NCBI GenBank assembly: GCA_016709495.1
Contig: JADJMS010000001.1
Coordinates: 1-37,883 of the forward strand
DNA: 37,883 nt
Direction of reading: 5' to 3'
From: Candidatus Dechloromonas phosphorivorans
GTDB lineage: Bacteria > Pseudomonadota > Gammaproteobacteria > Burkholderiales > Rhodocyclaceae
Position numbers and translations under genes: made by a program. Each line of letters opens with the position of its first letter. The stretch's first letter is position 1. The notes under the pieces were generated by a model, which searched no databases, was not told where the DNA came from, and saw only the letters and a program-made list of their open reading frames with translations. Positions 1-10,883 of this stretch are shown one piece after another.

Positions 1-3201
<3,201 letters not shown>

Positions 3202-3242
3202 CTGGATTACCTCGGCAATACTTATTACGCCGGGGAAGCCGC

Positions 3243-3293
3243 AAAAGACAAACGGCGTCACAAACCGGCAGGACTGGGTTTGCGAGCGCCGTT
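3243..3293 (-). terminator. Riboswitch-controlled terminator hairpin before metH
   Basis: On the minus strand AACGGCG (3293-3287) can pair with CGCCGTT (3257-3251). An inner stem CAAACC/GGTTTG extends the hairpin, which is followed by TGTCTTTT (3250-3243). The left arm is also the 3' strand of the SAH aptamer, so aptamer folding and this hairpin exclude each other. SAH binding would therefore prevent termination and switch metH on. The mutually exclusive pairing is visible; the direction of control is inferred from the known behaviour of the class. Confidence 0.7.
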
Positions 3294-3345
3294 GATCGTT
3301 GCCGAGCCTGGCCCTTTTAAGTCAAAGGTCGCAGCGCTCCTCGGC
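3282..3345 (-). ncRNA. SAH riboswitch aptamer in the metH leader
   Basis: Read on the minus strand, the leader contains CCGAGGAGCGCTGCGACC, then GCCAGGCTCGG, then AACGGCGCTCGC. These are, in order, the conserved blocks of the S-adenosylhomocysteine riboswitch. GAGCGC of the first block pairs with GCGCTC of the last (P1), and CCGAG pairs with CTCGG. SAH riboswitches are known upstream of ahcY and metH in beta- and gammaproteobacteria and switch these genes on when SAH accumulates. A sigma70-type promoter starts transcription only a few bases upstream, so the aptamer sits at the very 5' end of the transcript. Confidence 0.88.
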
Positions 3346-3354
3346 AGAGGCCGT

Positions 3355-3383
3355 AGTTTACTGGTCGCCGTGCGGACTGCCAA
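3355..3383 (-). promoter_or_regulatory. Sigma70-type promoter of metH
   Basis: On the minus strand TTGGCA (3383-3378) and TAAACT (3360-3355) are separated by exactly 17 bp. The predicted transcript start falls about 7 bases further on, directly before the SAH aptamer. The fit to riboswitch position supports the call. Confidence 0.65.
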
Positions 3384-3474
3384 GCGCCTTGATTATTTTG
3401 CCCTTCTTAAAACCGGCACTAATCTCGTAAAGTACGGTCGTAGTCTGCGTTGAGCAATCATTCAAGGAAACGCC

Positions 3475-3972
3475 ATGAGTCAAACAGAAACCGCCATCCT
3501 TGCCGGAGGATGCTTTTGGGGCATGCAGGATTTGATCCGCAAACGCCCCGGTGTCATCGCCACCCGCGTTGGTTACAGCGGCGGCGATGTGCCGAATGCG
3601 ACGTATCGCAACCATGGCAGCCATGCCGAAGCGATTGAAATAATCTTCGATCCGGCCATCCTGAGCTTTCGACAGGTGCTCGAATTCTTCTTCCAGATTC
3701 ATGACCCGACAACGCCCAATCGCCAAGGCAATGATCGCGGCAGCTCTTACCGTTCAGCCATTTATTACACCAGTGAAGCGCAACGCGAAATGGCGGAGAA
3801 AACTATCGCTGACGTTGATGCTTCAGGCTTGTGGCCGGGCAAGGTGGTGACTGAACTCGCCCCGGTCGGGCCGTTCTGGATGGCGGAGCCGGAGCATCAG
3901 GACTATCTGGAGTACAACCCCGGTGGCTACACTTGCCATTTCCCGCGTAGTAAATGGCAGTTGCCCGATTGA
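3475..3972 (+). CDS. msrA: Peptide-methionine (S)-S-oxide reductase MsrA
   Basis: Reduces methionine-S-sulfoxide, free or in oxidised proteins, using thioredoxin. The 165-residue protein has the GGCFWG active-site motif with the nucleophilic cysteine at about residue 13, and family-typical stretches RVGYSGG, HAEAIEI, FFQIHDPT and GSSYRSAIYY. The length is normal for a stand-alone MsrA. An AAGGA sequence precedes the ATG. It is divergent from metH across a shared 270-bp upstream region. A weak promoter-like pair (TTGCCC at 3398, TAATCT at 3420, 16 bp apart) lies upstream. It ends tail to tail with the BamE-like gene, five bases apart. Confidence 0.96.
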   Translation: MSQTETAILAGGCFWGMQDLIRKRPGVIATRVGYSGGDVPNATYRNHGSHAEAIEIIFDPAILSFRQVLEFFFQIHDPTTPNRQGNDRGSSYRSAIYYTSEAQREMAEKTIADVDASGLWPGKVVTELAPVGPFWMAEPEHQDYLEYNPGGYTCHFPRSKWQLPD

Positions 3973-3977
3973 GAAAA

Positions 3978-4472
3978 CTAGCCGCGCATCGCAATCCGTT
4001 TTGAGGTTTTTTTGACGCCACCGTGGCCGGTGTCGAAATGCACCATGAAGTAGGTTTCTTCGGTCGGCATCATCCCTTCGACGCGCCATTCCCAGATTTC
4101 TTCTCGCAAGTTGTCGAAAACCACCTTGGAGCCGGGGGCGCCGAGCAGGCGGCGGACATCGTCTTTGCTCAAGCCGTCGCGCACCTTGGCGTAGTTTTTG
4201 TCGTTGAGTACCTGTTCCATCGTTTTGACGATCTGATCATTGCCAAACGTGATCATGTAGCACTGCGTACCGCTCGGCTGGCGACTGTATTCCCAGGTTG
4301 CCGTGCCGTCGTTGTTCCAGTGCTGAAAGCCTGGTTCGCCCATACGTGTTCGGACTTCGCTGGCGGTCGTGATACCCGGCTTGATTTCCTGCAGATTGAC
4401 CGCATCGCAGGCGGGTAGCAGGGCGGCCCCAATGACAGTAGCTGCGGTGGCGATCCAGGCGGGAATTTTCAT
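3978..4472 (-). CDS. BamE/SmpA-type outer-membrane lipoprotein
   Basis: A 164-residue predicted lipoprotein. The N-terminus is a signal sequence ending in the lipobox LPAC, with the lipidated cysteine at residue 22. Two copies of the SmpA/OmlA fold follow, marked by GITTASEVRTRMGEP and GLSKDDVRRLLGAP. The duplication separates it from the essential BamE of the beta-barrel assembly machine, which has a single copy, so it is better read as a BamE-domain paralogue than as bamE. It probably sits on the periplasmic side of the outer membrane; its exact role is unknown. It is divergently arranged with the rhodanese gene. Confidence 0.82.
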   Translation of the reverse strand: MKIPAWIATAATVIGAALLPACDAVNLQEIKPGITTASEVRTRMGEPGFQHWNNDGTATWEYSRQPSGTQCYMITFGNDQIVKTMEQVLNDKNYAKVRDGLSKDDVRRLLGAPGSKVVFDNLREEIWEWRVEGMMPTEETYFMVHFDTGHGGVKKTSKRIAMRG

Positions 4473-4516
4473 ATGTGCTCGGGTTGGGTTGTGGCGGTTT
4501 ACGTCAATCGACGATT

Positions 4517-4536
4517 GCTGCCAGAATATTGGCAGC
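4517..4536. promoter_or_regulatory. Inverted repeat, candidate operator between divergent genes
   Basis: GCTGCCA and TGGCAGC form a perfect 7-bp inverted repeat around a 6-bp centre (GAATAT). It lies 15 bp before the rhodanese start and 44 bp before the divergent BamE-like start, where a regulator could control either gene. No terminator-like T run follows. The binding protein is unknown. Confidence 0.4.
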
Positions 4537-4551
4537 CACTAATTTACGGAT

Positions 4552-4950
4552 ATGCCAATGCAGCATCTCGATCCACGCGCCGCCTATGCCTTACTTGAGG
4601 AAAACCCTCTGGCCATCTTGCTCGATTGTCGAACCGAGACTGAGTACATGTACGTCGGTCATCCGGCTGGCGCCGAACATGTGGCCTGGCAGGATGGGCC
4701 GGACTGGGAGATTGATCCGGAATTCGCGGCCAAAGTAAAACGCTTGATGAAGGGTGATTTGACCCGCCCGCTATTGATTATTTGTCGCAGTGGCCGGCGC
4801 TCGGTTGATGCGGGTGAAGCGCTCGAGGCGGCGGGTTTTTCAAACGTGATCAATGTGCTGGATGGTTTTGAAGGCCAGCTTGATGACAATTATCACCGTG
4901 GCACCTCAGGGGGCTGGCGTTTCCTCGGTCTGCCCTGGTTTCAGTCGTAA
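4552..4950 (+). CDS. Rhodanese-like sulfurtransferase
   Basis: A single-domain rhodanese of 132 residues. The active-site loop CRSGRRS carries the persulfide-forming cysteine at residue 78, and the fold markers LLDCRTETEY and VINVLDGFEG are present. Such proteins carry sulfane sulfur in the cytoplasm; the physiological acceptor cannot be told from sequence. No signal peptide is seen. A second ATG two codons downstream is an alternative start. The last 45 bases overlap the convergent MFS gene. Confidence 0.9.
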   Translation: MPMQHLDPRAAYALLEENPLAILLDCRTETEYMYVGHPAGAEHVAWQDGPDWEIDPEFAAKVKRLMKGDLTRPLLIICRSGRRSVDAGEALEAAGFSNVINVLDGFEGQLDDNYHRGTSGGWRFLGLPWFQS

Positions 4951-6129
4951 TTTTTGGTGGGCCAGTGCGGCGAAGCCGCCAACCGTCATCAAACAGGCCA
5001 TGCCCAGTGCCAGCGTCAAGGTTGAACCCCAGATTGCCGGCACGATCAGTGCTGCAGTCAGCCCGTTGAACCCGGATTGAAAGAAGGTTTGGCACGAAGC
5101 AGCCAGGCCGCGCTGCGCCGGGAAGGGGTCAAGCGCCATAATGGTTAAACAGGGCATCGCCAGCGACATGCCCATGGTGTAAATGAAAATTGGCGTTACG
5201 CTCCATGGCAACGCTGGTGGTAGTGTCAGATTGAGGCCGACGTTATAGAGCGCTGCCGTTCCCATCAACAGGTAGCCGAAGAGGATGGTTCGGCTTAATG
5301 AAATTTTCCCGGCAAGTCGTCCGGAAAGCCATGAACCCAGCATCAGACCGGTCATCGCCGGGCCGAATAGCCAGAGAAAACCGGTTTCGTGCACGCCAAG
5401 GTGCTTCATCAAAAAAACTGGTGCCGAGAGAATGTAGATGAAAAATCCGGCAAAATTGAGTGAAAGCGCGGCACAAACGAACAGGAAGGGTGGCGAAGTC
5501 AGTACGTGCCAGTAGGTTTTGCCGAGATAGCTGGGTTTGAGCGATTGGCGTTTTTCAACTGGTAAGGTTTCGGGCAGTAGTTTCCAGCAGGCGAGTAAAA
5601 GTATTACGGTCGACAGCACCAGGAAGACAAAAATCGAGCGCCAGCCAAAGAAGGTTTGCAGCCAGCCGCCAATGACTGGTGCAACGGCCGGGGCCAGCGC
5701 AAACATCATGGTGATTTGCGACATCAGGCGTTGCGCGGCGGCGCCGTCGAATAGATCGCGGACAATTGCGCGGCTGATGACGATGCCGGCCCCAGCAGTT
5801 ATACCTTGCATGGCACGCCAGAACCAGAGTTGTTCGATGCGCGTGGCGAAGGCGCAACCGGCGGAAGCGACGGCAAACAGGACCAGCGCTGCAAGAATGA
5901 CGCGCCGGCGGCCGAAACGGTCAGCGATTGCGCCGTGCCACAGCGTCATCAAGGCAAAGGAAAACAGGTAAATGGACAGCGTTTGCTGCACTTCCAACTG
6001 CGTTGCGCCGAGTTTTTCGGCGATTTCGTGGAAGGACGGCAGGTAGGTGTCGATCGAAAATGGCCCGAGCGCTGATAGTGATGCAAGCAGAATTGCGATG
6101 CCGCGTGGTGCGGCGCGTTTATCAACCAC
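4906..6129 (-). CDS. MFS multidrug efflux transporter, Bcr/CflA type
   Basis: An inner-membrane proton-driven drug exporter with about 12 hydrophobic segments. Family features are SALGPFSIDTYLPSF at the start of TM1, the motif-A loop between TM2 and TM3 (WHGAIADRFGRRRVIL), and AIVRDLFDGAAAQRLMSQI in the middle. I chose the GTG at 6129 (VVDKRAAPRG), which overlaps the comM stop by a few bases and implies translational coupling. The in-frame ATG at 6204 would place 25 extra residues inside comM. The 3' end overlaps the convergent rhodanese gene. The substrate is not predictable. Confidence 0.88.
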   Translation of the reverse strand: MVDKRAAPRGIAILLASLSALGPFSIDTYLPSFHEIAEKLGATQLEVQQTLSIYLFSFALMTLWHGAIADRFGRRRVILAALVLFAVASAGCAFATRIEQLWFWRAMQGITAGAGIVISRAIVRDLFDGAAAQRLMSQITMMFALAPAVAPVIGGWLQTFFGWRSIFVFLVLSTVILLLACWKLLPETLPVEKRQSLKPSYLGKTYWHVLTSPPFLFVCAALSLNFAGFFIYILSAPVFLMKHLGVHETGFLWLFGPAMTGLMLGSWLSGRLAGKISLSRTILFGYLLMGTAALYNVGLNLTLPPALPWSVTPIFIYTMGMSLAMPCLTIMALDPFPAQRGLAASCQTFFQSGFNGLTAALIVPAIWGSTLTLALGMACLMTVGGFAALAHQKLRLKPGQTEETPAP

Positions 6130-7615
6130 CAGCGAGACGCCGATACTGGATGGCTTCGGCGACGTGTGGTGCACGAATTTCGTTGCTGCCGGCGAGATCG
6201 GCAATGGTGCGGGCGACCTTGAGAATGCGATGCCAGGCGCGGGCGGAGAGATCCAGGCGGCTCAGCGCCTGTTTGAGCAGGGCTCCGCCAGCTTCATCCG
6301 GCTTGCAGCAGGCTTCAACTTCGGCTGGCGTCAGGCGGGCGTTGGGTTTTTGCTGGCGGGTGGTTTGAACAGAAATGGCTTGTTCGACACGGGCGCGGAC
6401 GGTTGCCGAACTTTCACCGTCGGCCTGCCCGCTAAGTGCTTCGGCAGGCAGGGCGGGGACTTCAATCAACAGGTCGATACGATCAAGGAAGGGGCCGGAG
6501 AGCTTGCCGCGATAGCGCGCAATCTGGTCGGGCGTGCAGCGGCATTTGCCGTTCGAATGGCCGGCATAGCCACATTGGCAGGGATTCATCGCTGCAACCA
6601 GCTGAAATTCTGCCGGGAATTCGGCTTGCCGTGCAGCGCGCGCAATATGGATGCGACCGGATTCCAGTGGTTCGCGCAGGGTTTCGAGGACTTTCCGATC
6701 AAATTCAGTCAGCTCATCCAGGAATAAAACCCCCATATGCGCCAATGAAATTTCGCCGGGCCGAGGGGGATTGCCGCCGCCGACCAGCGCCACTGCTGAA
6801 GCGGTATGGTGCGGTGAACGGTAAGGGCGTTGCCCGAAACGATCGGGGTGAAACTGGCCAATCAGCGAAAGCACCGCCGCCGAACTGCGCGCTGCGCCGC
6901 GATCAAGTGGCGGCATCAGGCCGGGCAGACGCGCGGCCAGCATTGATTTTCCAGAACCTGGCGGACCAATCATCAATAGCGAATGATTACCAGCCGCCGC
7001 AATCTCCAGTGCCCGCTTGGCTTGGCATTGGCCGCGCACTTCTCTCAAATCAGGAAAAATTGGCGTTTTTTCGGCGTCGACCGTAACCGCTTGCGTTAAT
7101 TCGCCCTGGCCGGAAAGGTGGGCGCATACCTCAAGCAAGGAGGCGGCGCCGAGTACTGTTCCGCTATCACTTAGTGCCGCTTCACTGGCGCTTAGCGTAG
7201 GTAATACAAAGGTTCTGCCGCCATCACCGGCTTGCAGAGCCATGGCCAATGCCCCGCGCACCGGGCGTAGTTCGCCGGATAAGGACAGCTCGCCAGCAAA
7301 CTCGTAGTCAGCCAGCGCCTTGCCCGGAATCTGGCCGCTCGCGGCGAGAATGCCGAGCGCAATCGGCAGATCGAAACGGCCGGACTCCTTCGGTAGATCA
7401 GCGGGGGCGAGATTGACGGTGATACGTTTGGCGGGAAATTCGAAGCCGCTATTAACAATGGCGGCCCGTACGCGATCCCGTGCTTCTTTTACTTCGGTGT
7501 CTGGCAGGCCAACCAGAGTCAGGCTGGGCAGCCCGCCGGAAATATGAACTTCAACGATAACCGGCGGCGCGTTCAGGCCGTCCAGCGCGCGGCTGTAAGT
7601 GACGGCAAGCGCCAT
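6122..7615 (-). CDS. comM: YifB/ComM family Mg-chelatase-like AAA+ ATPase (natural transformation helicase)
   Basis: The 497-residue protein is full length. It starts MALAVTYSRALDGLNAP with an N-terminal Lon-protease-like fold, followed by a AAA+ core with Walker A GPPGSGKSMLA, Walker B VLFLDELTEF and a C-terminal Mg-chelatase-type domain. ComM family members are hexameric helicases that promote branch migration during integration of transforming DNA. A cysteine-containing insert (NPCQCGYAGHSNGKCRC) is typical of the family. It lies 5 bp downstream of ubiK on the same strand. Confidence 0.95.
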   Translation of the reverse strand: MALAVTYSRALDGLNAPPVIVEVHISGGLPSLTLVGLPDTEVKEARDRVRAAIVNSGFEFPAKRITVNLAPADLPKESGRFDLPIALGILAASGQIPGKALADYEFAGELSLSGELRPVRGALAMALQAGDGGRTFVLPTLSASEAALSDSGTVLGAASLLEVCAHLSGQGELTQAVTVDAEKTPIFPDLREVRGQCQAKRALEIAAAGNHSLLMIGPPGSGKSMLAARLPGLMPPLDRGAARSSAAVLSLIGQFHPDRFGQRPYRSPHHTASAVALVGGGNPPRPGEISLAHMGVLFLDELTEFDRKVLETLREPLESGRIHIARAARQAEFPAEFQLVAAMNPCQCGYAGHSNGKCRCTPDQIARYRGKLSGPFLDRIDLLIEVPALPAEALSGQADGESSATVRARVEQAISVQTTRQQKPNARLTPAEVEACCKPDEAGGALLKQALSRLDLSARAWHRILKVARTIADLAGSNEIRAPHVAEAIQYRRLAGG

Positions 7616-7620
7616 ATGGC

Positions 7621-7863
7621 TTATTGGCCCGAACGGGCCTTTTCCAGTGCGTCGACGCGTGCTTCCAGTGCTTTCAGTTTTTCGCGGGTACGCGCCAGTA
7701 CCTGCGCCTGAATATCAAACTCTTCGCGGGTCACCAGATCGAGCTTGGCAAACAAGCCGCTCATTACTGCCTTGGCATTTTTTTCGATGTCTTTTGCCGG
7801 TGAATTGGCCAGCAGAGCGCTCATCTTGGCGCCGATATCTTCGAGAGTTTTAGGGTCGAGCAT
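7621..7863 (-). CDS. ubiK: Ubiquinone biosynthesis accessory factor UbiK (BMFP family)
   Basis: An 80-residue protein with an N-terminal amphipathic helix (DPKTLEDIGAKMSALL) and a C-terminal coiled coil (VLARTREKLKALEARVDALE). This is the layout of the BMFP/YqiC family, which forms trimers and helps the Ubi enzymes make ubiquinone near the membrane. The ATG at 7863 is preceded by GGAGG. It is followed closely by comM, with which it probably forms an operon, and is divergent from the porin operon. Confidence 0.9.
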   Translation of the reverse strand: MLDPKTLEDIGAKMSALLANSPAKDIEKNAKAVMSGLFAKLDLVTREEFDIQAQVLARTREKLKALEARVDALEKARSGQ

Positions 7864-7929
7864 GGGGGTTCCTCCGTGACACCCAAGTGTACCATAGGGC
7901 TTGATCCGGCCTCTTTGATGAGCTTGCCC

Positions 7930-7949
7930 GCTGATGGTGCGCCATCAGC
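7930..7949. promoter_or_regulatory. Palindrome upstream of the porin operon
   Basis: GCTGATGG and CCATCAGC form an 8-bp perfect inverted repeat around TGCG. It lies between the divergent ubiK and porin promoters, 27 bp upstream of the NtrC-type site. It also contains a GGTGC half-site, so it may be a second, weaker regulator site. Confidence 0.35.
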
Positions 7950-7956
7950 ATTGTTC

Positions 7957-7971
7957 GCACTGCATTGGTGC
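7957..7971 (+). promoter_or_regulatory. NtrC-type enhancer site
   Basis: GCAC-N7-GTGC with TTG before the right half matches the NtrC core consensus. It is centred about 95 bp upstream of the predicted sigma54 transcript start, a usual enhancer distance. Further GGTGC half-sites lie on both sides. Control of glnK-amtB by NtrC under nitrogen limitation is well established in proteobacteria. Confidence 0.6.
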
Positions 7972-8032
7972 TCGATTGGTGCCACATAGGTAAAAAGTAC
8001 TAGTAAATCTTGATTCATATCAAAATAGAGCC

Positions 8033-8048
8033 TGGCACGGCTCCTGCT
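8033..8048 (+). promoter_or_regulatory. Sigma54 (-24/-12) promoter of the porin-glnK-amtB operon
   Basis: TGGCACG-N4-CTGCT matches the sigma54 consensus TGGCACG-N4-TTGCW at all but one base, with correct GG and GC spacing. The start site would be near 8059, leaving a leader of about 50 bases before the porin ATG. Confidence 0.75.
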
Positions 8049-8106
8049 TAAGCTGTGCTGCACATACTATTTCGCTATTTCAACTTGAACTGTAGGAGAG
8101 ACCCAA

Positions 8107-8933
8107 ATGAAAAATCACTTATCGCTTTGGCCCTCGTGGGCGCTTTTGCTGCTCCGGCTTTTGCTCAGACAGCAGCAGCGCCTGCTGCGCCGGCCGAAGA
8201 AGCCAAAGGCCCGCACACCCTGACCGCCAATGTTGGCTTGTTCAGCGAATATCGTTTCCGCGGTATTGCTCAAACTGCTTTCCGTCCGGCGCTGCAGGGC
8301 GGTTTTGATTACGCTCACGAAAGTGGTTTCTACGTTGGTAACTGGAACTCAAACGTTGATCCTTCTGCTGGTTACCCTGACGGCAACCTGGAAATGGACT
8401 TTTACGGTGGTTTCAAGCCGACCTTTGGTGATTTTGGTCTGGATATCGGCGGCATCATTTATTACTACCCGGGTAGCAGCGTCAACGGTGGCAAGAACAA
8501 CGGCGAAACTGTGACCAATAAAGAGCTGTATCTGGGCGCTTCCTGGAAGTTCCTGTCGGCCAAGGTTTTCTACTCAGTTGATGATTACTTCTCAATGCGT
8601 GGCTGGGATAACACCTTTAGCGCCAATGGCAAGAGTACCAAGGGAACGTATTACGGTGACCTGTCTGCCAATTTTGATCTTGGCGATGGCTGGGGTATCA
8701 ACGCTCACGTCGGCTATACCGATGTCAAAAATGCTTACAACGCTGACTACACCGACTGGAAACTTGGCGTGACCAAAGACTTCAGTGGTTGGGTTGTTGG
8801 CGCCTCCTACATCGGTACTGATGCCAAGGGTGGTACGCAAGGCGTTCAGCCTTACCGCTTTACCAAGTCCAGTGGTTATACCTATGACTCGGGCAAAGAC
8901 ACCGTTGTTGTCTCAGTTTCCCGCACTTTCTAA
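8107..8933 (+). CDS. TorF-family putative outer-membrane porin (one-base lesion at start)
   Basis: An outer-membrane beta-barrel of about 275 residues. The signal peptide reads SLIALALVGAFAAPAFAQ, and an alanine/proline-rich linker leads to LTANVGLFSEYRFRGIAQT, the hallmark of this porin family. Alternating aromatic strands and a C-terminal phenylalanine (VSVSRTF) suit BAM recognition. A ribosome site GGAGAG precedes ATGAAAAATCA. With five A the ATG is out of frame; with six it would read MKKSLIALAL. I therefore start at 8107 and treat the missing A (8110-8114) as an undercall, though slippage-based switching is possible. Its place before glnK-amtB suggests a role in nitrogen-compound uptake. 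Confidence 0.85.
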
Positions 8934-8946
8934 TCATCTTTAAATT

Positions 8947-8978
8947 CCCCATCGGTACTCCGGCCGGCGCCGGTGGGG
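8947..8978 (+). other. Intercistronic hairpin between porin and glnK
   Basis: CCCCATCGG pairs with CCGGTGGGG (one G-U pair) around a 14-base loop. No T run follows, so it is more likely an mRNA-stabilising or processing hairpin than a terminator. It could explain unequal expression of porin and glnK-amtB from one transcript. Confidence 0.45.
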
Positions 8979-9015
8979 ATAACAAACCAATCTCAACCCT
9001 TATGAGGAACTACTC

Positions 9016-9354
9016 ATGAAATTCGTTACCGCCATCATCAAGCCATTCAAGCTTGACGAAGTGCGTGAGGCGCTTTCTGCCATTGGCGTGCAAGGCATCA
9101 CGGTCACTGAAGTGAAGGGTTTCGGCCGGCAAAAGGGGCATACCGAGTTGTATCGGGGTGCTGAATATGTCGTCGATTTCCTGCCCAAGGTCAAGATCGA
9201 AGCTGCTGTAAAGAGCGATCAGATCGACCAGATCATCGAAGCTATCGAGAAGTCAGCCAGTACCGGCAAGATTGGTGACGGCAAGATCTTCGTCTTCGAT
9301 CTCGAACAGGTTGTTCGTATCCGGACCGGTGAAACCGGCACCGAAGCCCTTTAA
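9016..9354 (+). CDS. glnK: PII nitrogen regulatory protein GlnK
   Basis: The 112-residue protein is full length for PII. The T-loop GHTELYRGAEYVVDFLPK has the uridylylated tyrosine at residue 51, and the C-terminus has the second PII signature TGKIGDGKIFVFDLEQVVRI. PII trimers sense ATP/ADP and 2-oxoglutarate and plug AmtB when nitrogen is sufficient. AmtB starts ten bases after its stop codon, which supports calling it GlnK rather than GlnB. It starts behind GAGGAA. Confidence 0.96.
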   Translation: MKFVTAIIKPFKLDEVREALSAIGVQGITVTEVKGFGRQKGHTELYRGAEYVVDFLPKVKIEAAVKSDQIDQIIEAIEKSASTGKIGDGKIFVFDLEQVVRIRTGETGTEAL

Positions 9355-9364
9355 GGAGCGAATT

Positions 9365-10834
9365 ATGAAACGCGTACTCGCATTACTAGCACTGGTCGGT
9401 GCCGTTGCTTTCGGCGCACCGGCCTGGGCTGAAGAAAAGGCGGCAGAACCAGTTGCGGCTGCGGCGGTTGCCGTTGCGCCGGCAGCGGCAGCCGAAGCTG
9501 CAGCACCTGCTGCGGCCCCCGCGTTGGTGCCAAACAAGGGCGATAACGCCTGGGTCATGGTCAGCGCTGCGCTGGTCATCCTGATGTCCATCCCTGGCCT
9601 GGCGCTGTTCTACGGCGGTCTGGTCCGCACCAAGAACATGTTGTCGGTGCTGATGCAGGTTTTCGTGACCTTCTCGCTAATCAGCGTGCTGTGGGTGGTC
9701 TATGGCTATTCGGCGGCGTTCACCGAGGGCAACCAGTTCTTTGGCGTACTCGACAAACTTTTCCTGAAGGGTGTGACCGTTGAATCTGTCGGTGCCACCT
9801 TCACCAAGGGCGTCGTCATCTCCGAATTGGCTTTCGTGATCTTCCAGGGTGCCTTTGCAGCAATTACCTGCGGCCTGATAGTCGGTTCCTTCGCTGAACG
9901 TGCCAAGTTCTCTGCCATTCTGGTCTTCATGGTCATCTGGTTCACGCTGTCCTACATCCCGATGGCACACATGGTCTGGTACTGGGCGGGTCCGGATGCC
10001 TACATCGACGCTGCCGCTGGTGAAGCTGCCGGCAAGACTGCTGGCTTCCTGTTCCAGAAGGGCGCGCTCGACTTCGCTGGTGGCACCGTGGTGCACATCA
10101 ACGCCGCTATCGCCGGTCTGGTTGGTGCCTACATGGTGGGCAAGCGTACTGGTCTGGGTAACGTTGCCATGGCCCCGCACTCCCTGACCTTCACGATGAT
10201 CGGTGCATCACTGCTGTGGTTTGGCTGGTTCGGCTTCAATGCCGGCTCTGCCCTCGAGGCCTCTGGCGGCGCTGCTTTGGCCATGGTCAATACCTGGGTT
10301 GCCACTTCCTGTGCCGCATTGTCCTGGATGTTTGCTGAATGGATCCTCAAGGGTAAACCTTCCATGCTGGGTGCTGCATCCGGTGCGGTTGCCGGCCTGG
10401 TTGCGATTACTCCGGCGGCTGGTTTCGTCGGTGTCACGGGTTCCATCGTCATCGGTCTGCTGGCTGGTGTGGTCTGCCTGTGGGGCGTCAATGGCTTGAA
10501 GAAAATCCTCGGTGCAGATGACTCACTCGACGTCTTCGGCGTCCATGGCGTCGGCGGTATCCTCGGTGCCATGCTGACCGGTGTCTTTGCTGACCCGGCG
10601 CTGGGTGGCACGGGCGTCTATGACTATGTAGCCAACAAGGTTGGTGACTACGACATGACTGCTCAGTTGATCAGCCAGGCCTGGGGTGTTGGTACCGTGG
10701 TCGTCTGGTCGGCAGTTGTCTCGCTGGTCGCTTACAAACTGGTGGATATCGTCATCGGCCTGCGTGTGCCGGAAGACGAAGAGCGTGAAGGTCTTGACCT
10801 CACCTCGCACGGTGAAACTGCCTACCACCACTAA
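9365..10834 (+). CDS. amtB: Ammonium transporter AmtB
   Basis: A 489-residue ammonium channel with a cleaved signal peptide (MKRVLALLALVGAVAFGAPAWA) and an alanine-rich linker before the 11-TM core (GDNAWVMVSAALVILMSIPG). It has the family motifs ALFYGGLVRTKNMLS, FAAITCGLIVGSFAER, the twin-histidine pore residues (GGTVVHINAA and FGVHGVGGILG) and the C-terminal tail that contacts GlnK. I start it at the ATG at 9365 behind AAGGAG; a longer in-frame reading into glnK is not credible. Confidence 0.97.
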   Translation: MKRVLALLALVGAVAFGAPAWAEEKAAEPVAAAAVAVAPAAAAEAAAPAAAPALVPNKGDNAWVMVSAALVILMSIPGLALFYGGLVRTKNMLSVLMQVFVTFSLISVLWVVYGYSAAFTEGNQFFGVLDKLFLKGVTVESVGATFTKGVVISELAFVIFQGAFAAITCGLIVGSFAERAKFSAILVFMVIWFTLSYIPMAHMVWYWAGPDAYIDAAAGEAAGKTAGFLFQKGALDFAGGTVVHINAAIAGLVGAYMVGKRTGLGNVAMAPHSLTFTMIGASLLWFGWFGFNAGSALEASGGAALAMVNTWVATSCAALSWMFAEWILKGKPSMLGAASGAVAGLVAITPAAGFVGVTGSIVIGLLAGVVCLWGVNGLKKILGADDSLDVFGVHGVGGILGAMLTGVFADPALGGTGVYDYVANKVGDYDMTAQLISQAWGVGTVVVWSAVVSLVAYKLVDIVIGLRVPEDEEREGLDLTSHGETAYHH

Positions 10835-10858
10835 TCGAATCTGTAGTCTCTCTCCTTT

Positions 10859-10883
10859 GGGCACCTTCGGGTGCCCATTTTTT
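10859..10883 (+). terminator. Rho-independent terminator after amtB
   Basis: GGGCACC-TTCG-GGTGCCC is a perfect 7-bp stem with a stable UUCG-type loop, followed by ATTTTTTA. It closes the porin-glnK-amtB operon. The T run overlaps the stop codon of the convergent GGDEF gene, so both transcripts end here. Confidence 0.92.

Noticed and set aside
6129..6204. Extended N-terminus of the Bcr/CflA transporter
   Set aside because: The extra 25 residues lie wholly in comM coding sequence and do not resemble the family; the GTG at 6129 fits better.
9677..10180. Minus-strand open frame of 167 codons opposite amtB
   Set aside because: A shadow of amtB with no start signal or recognisable protein.
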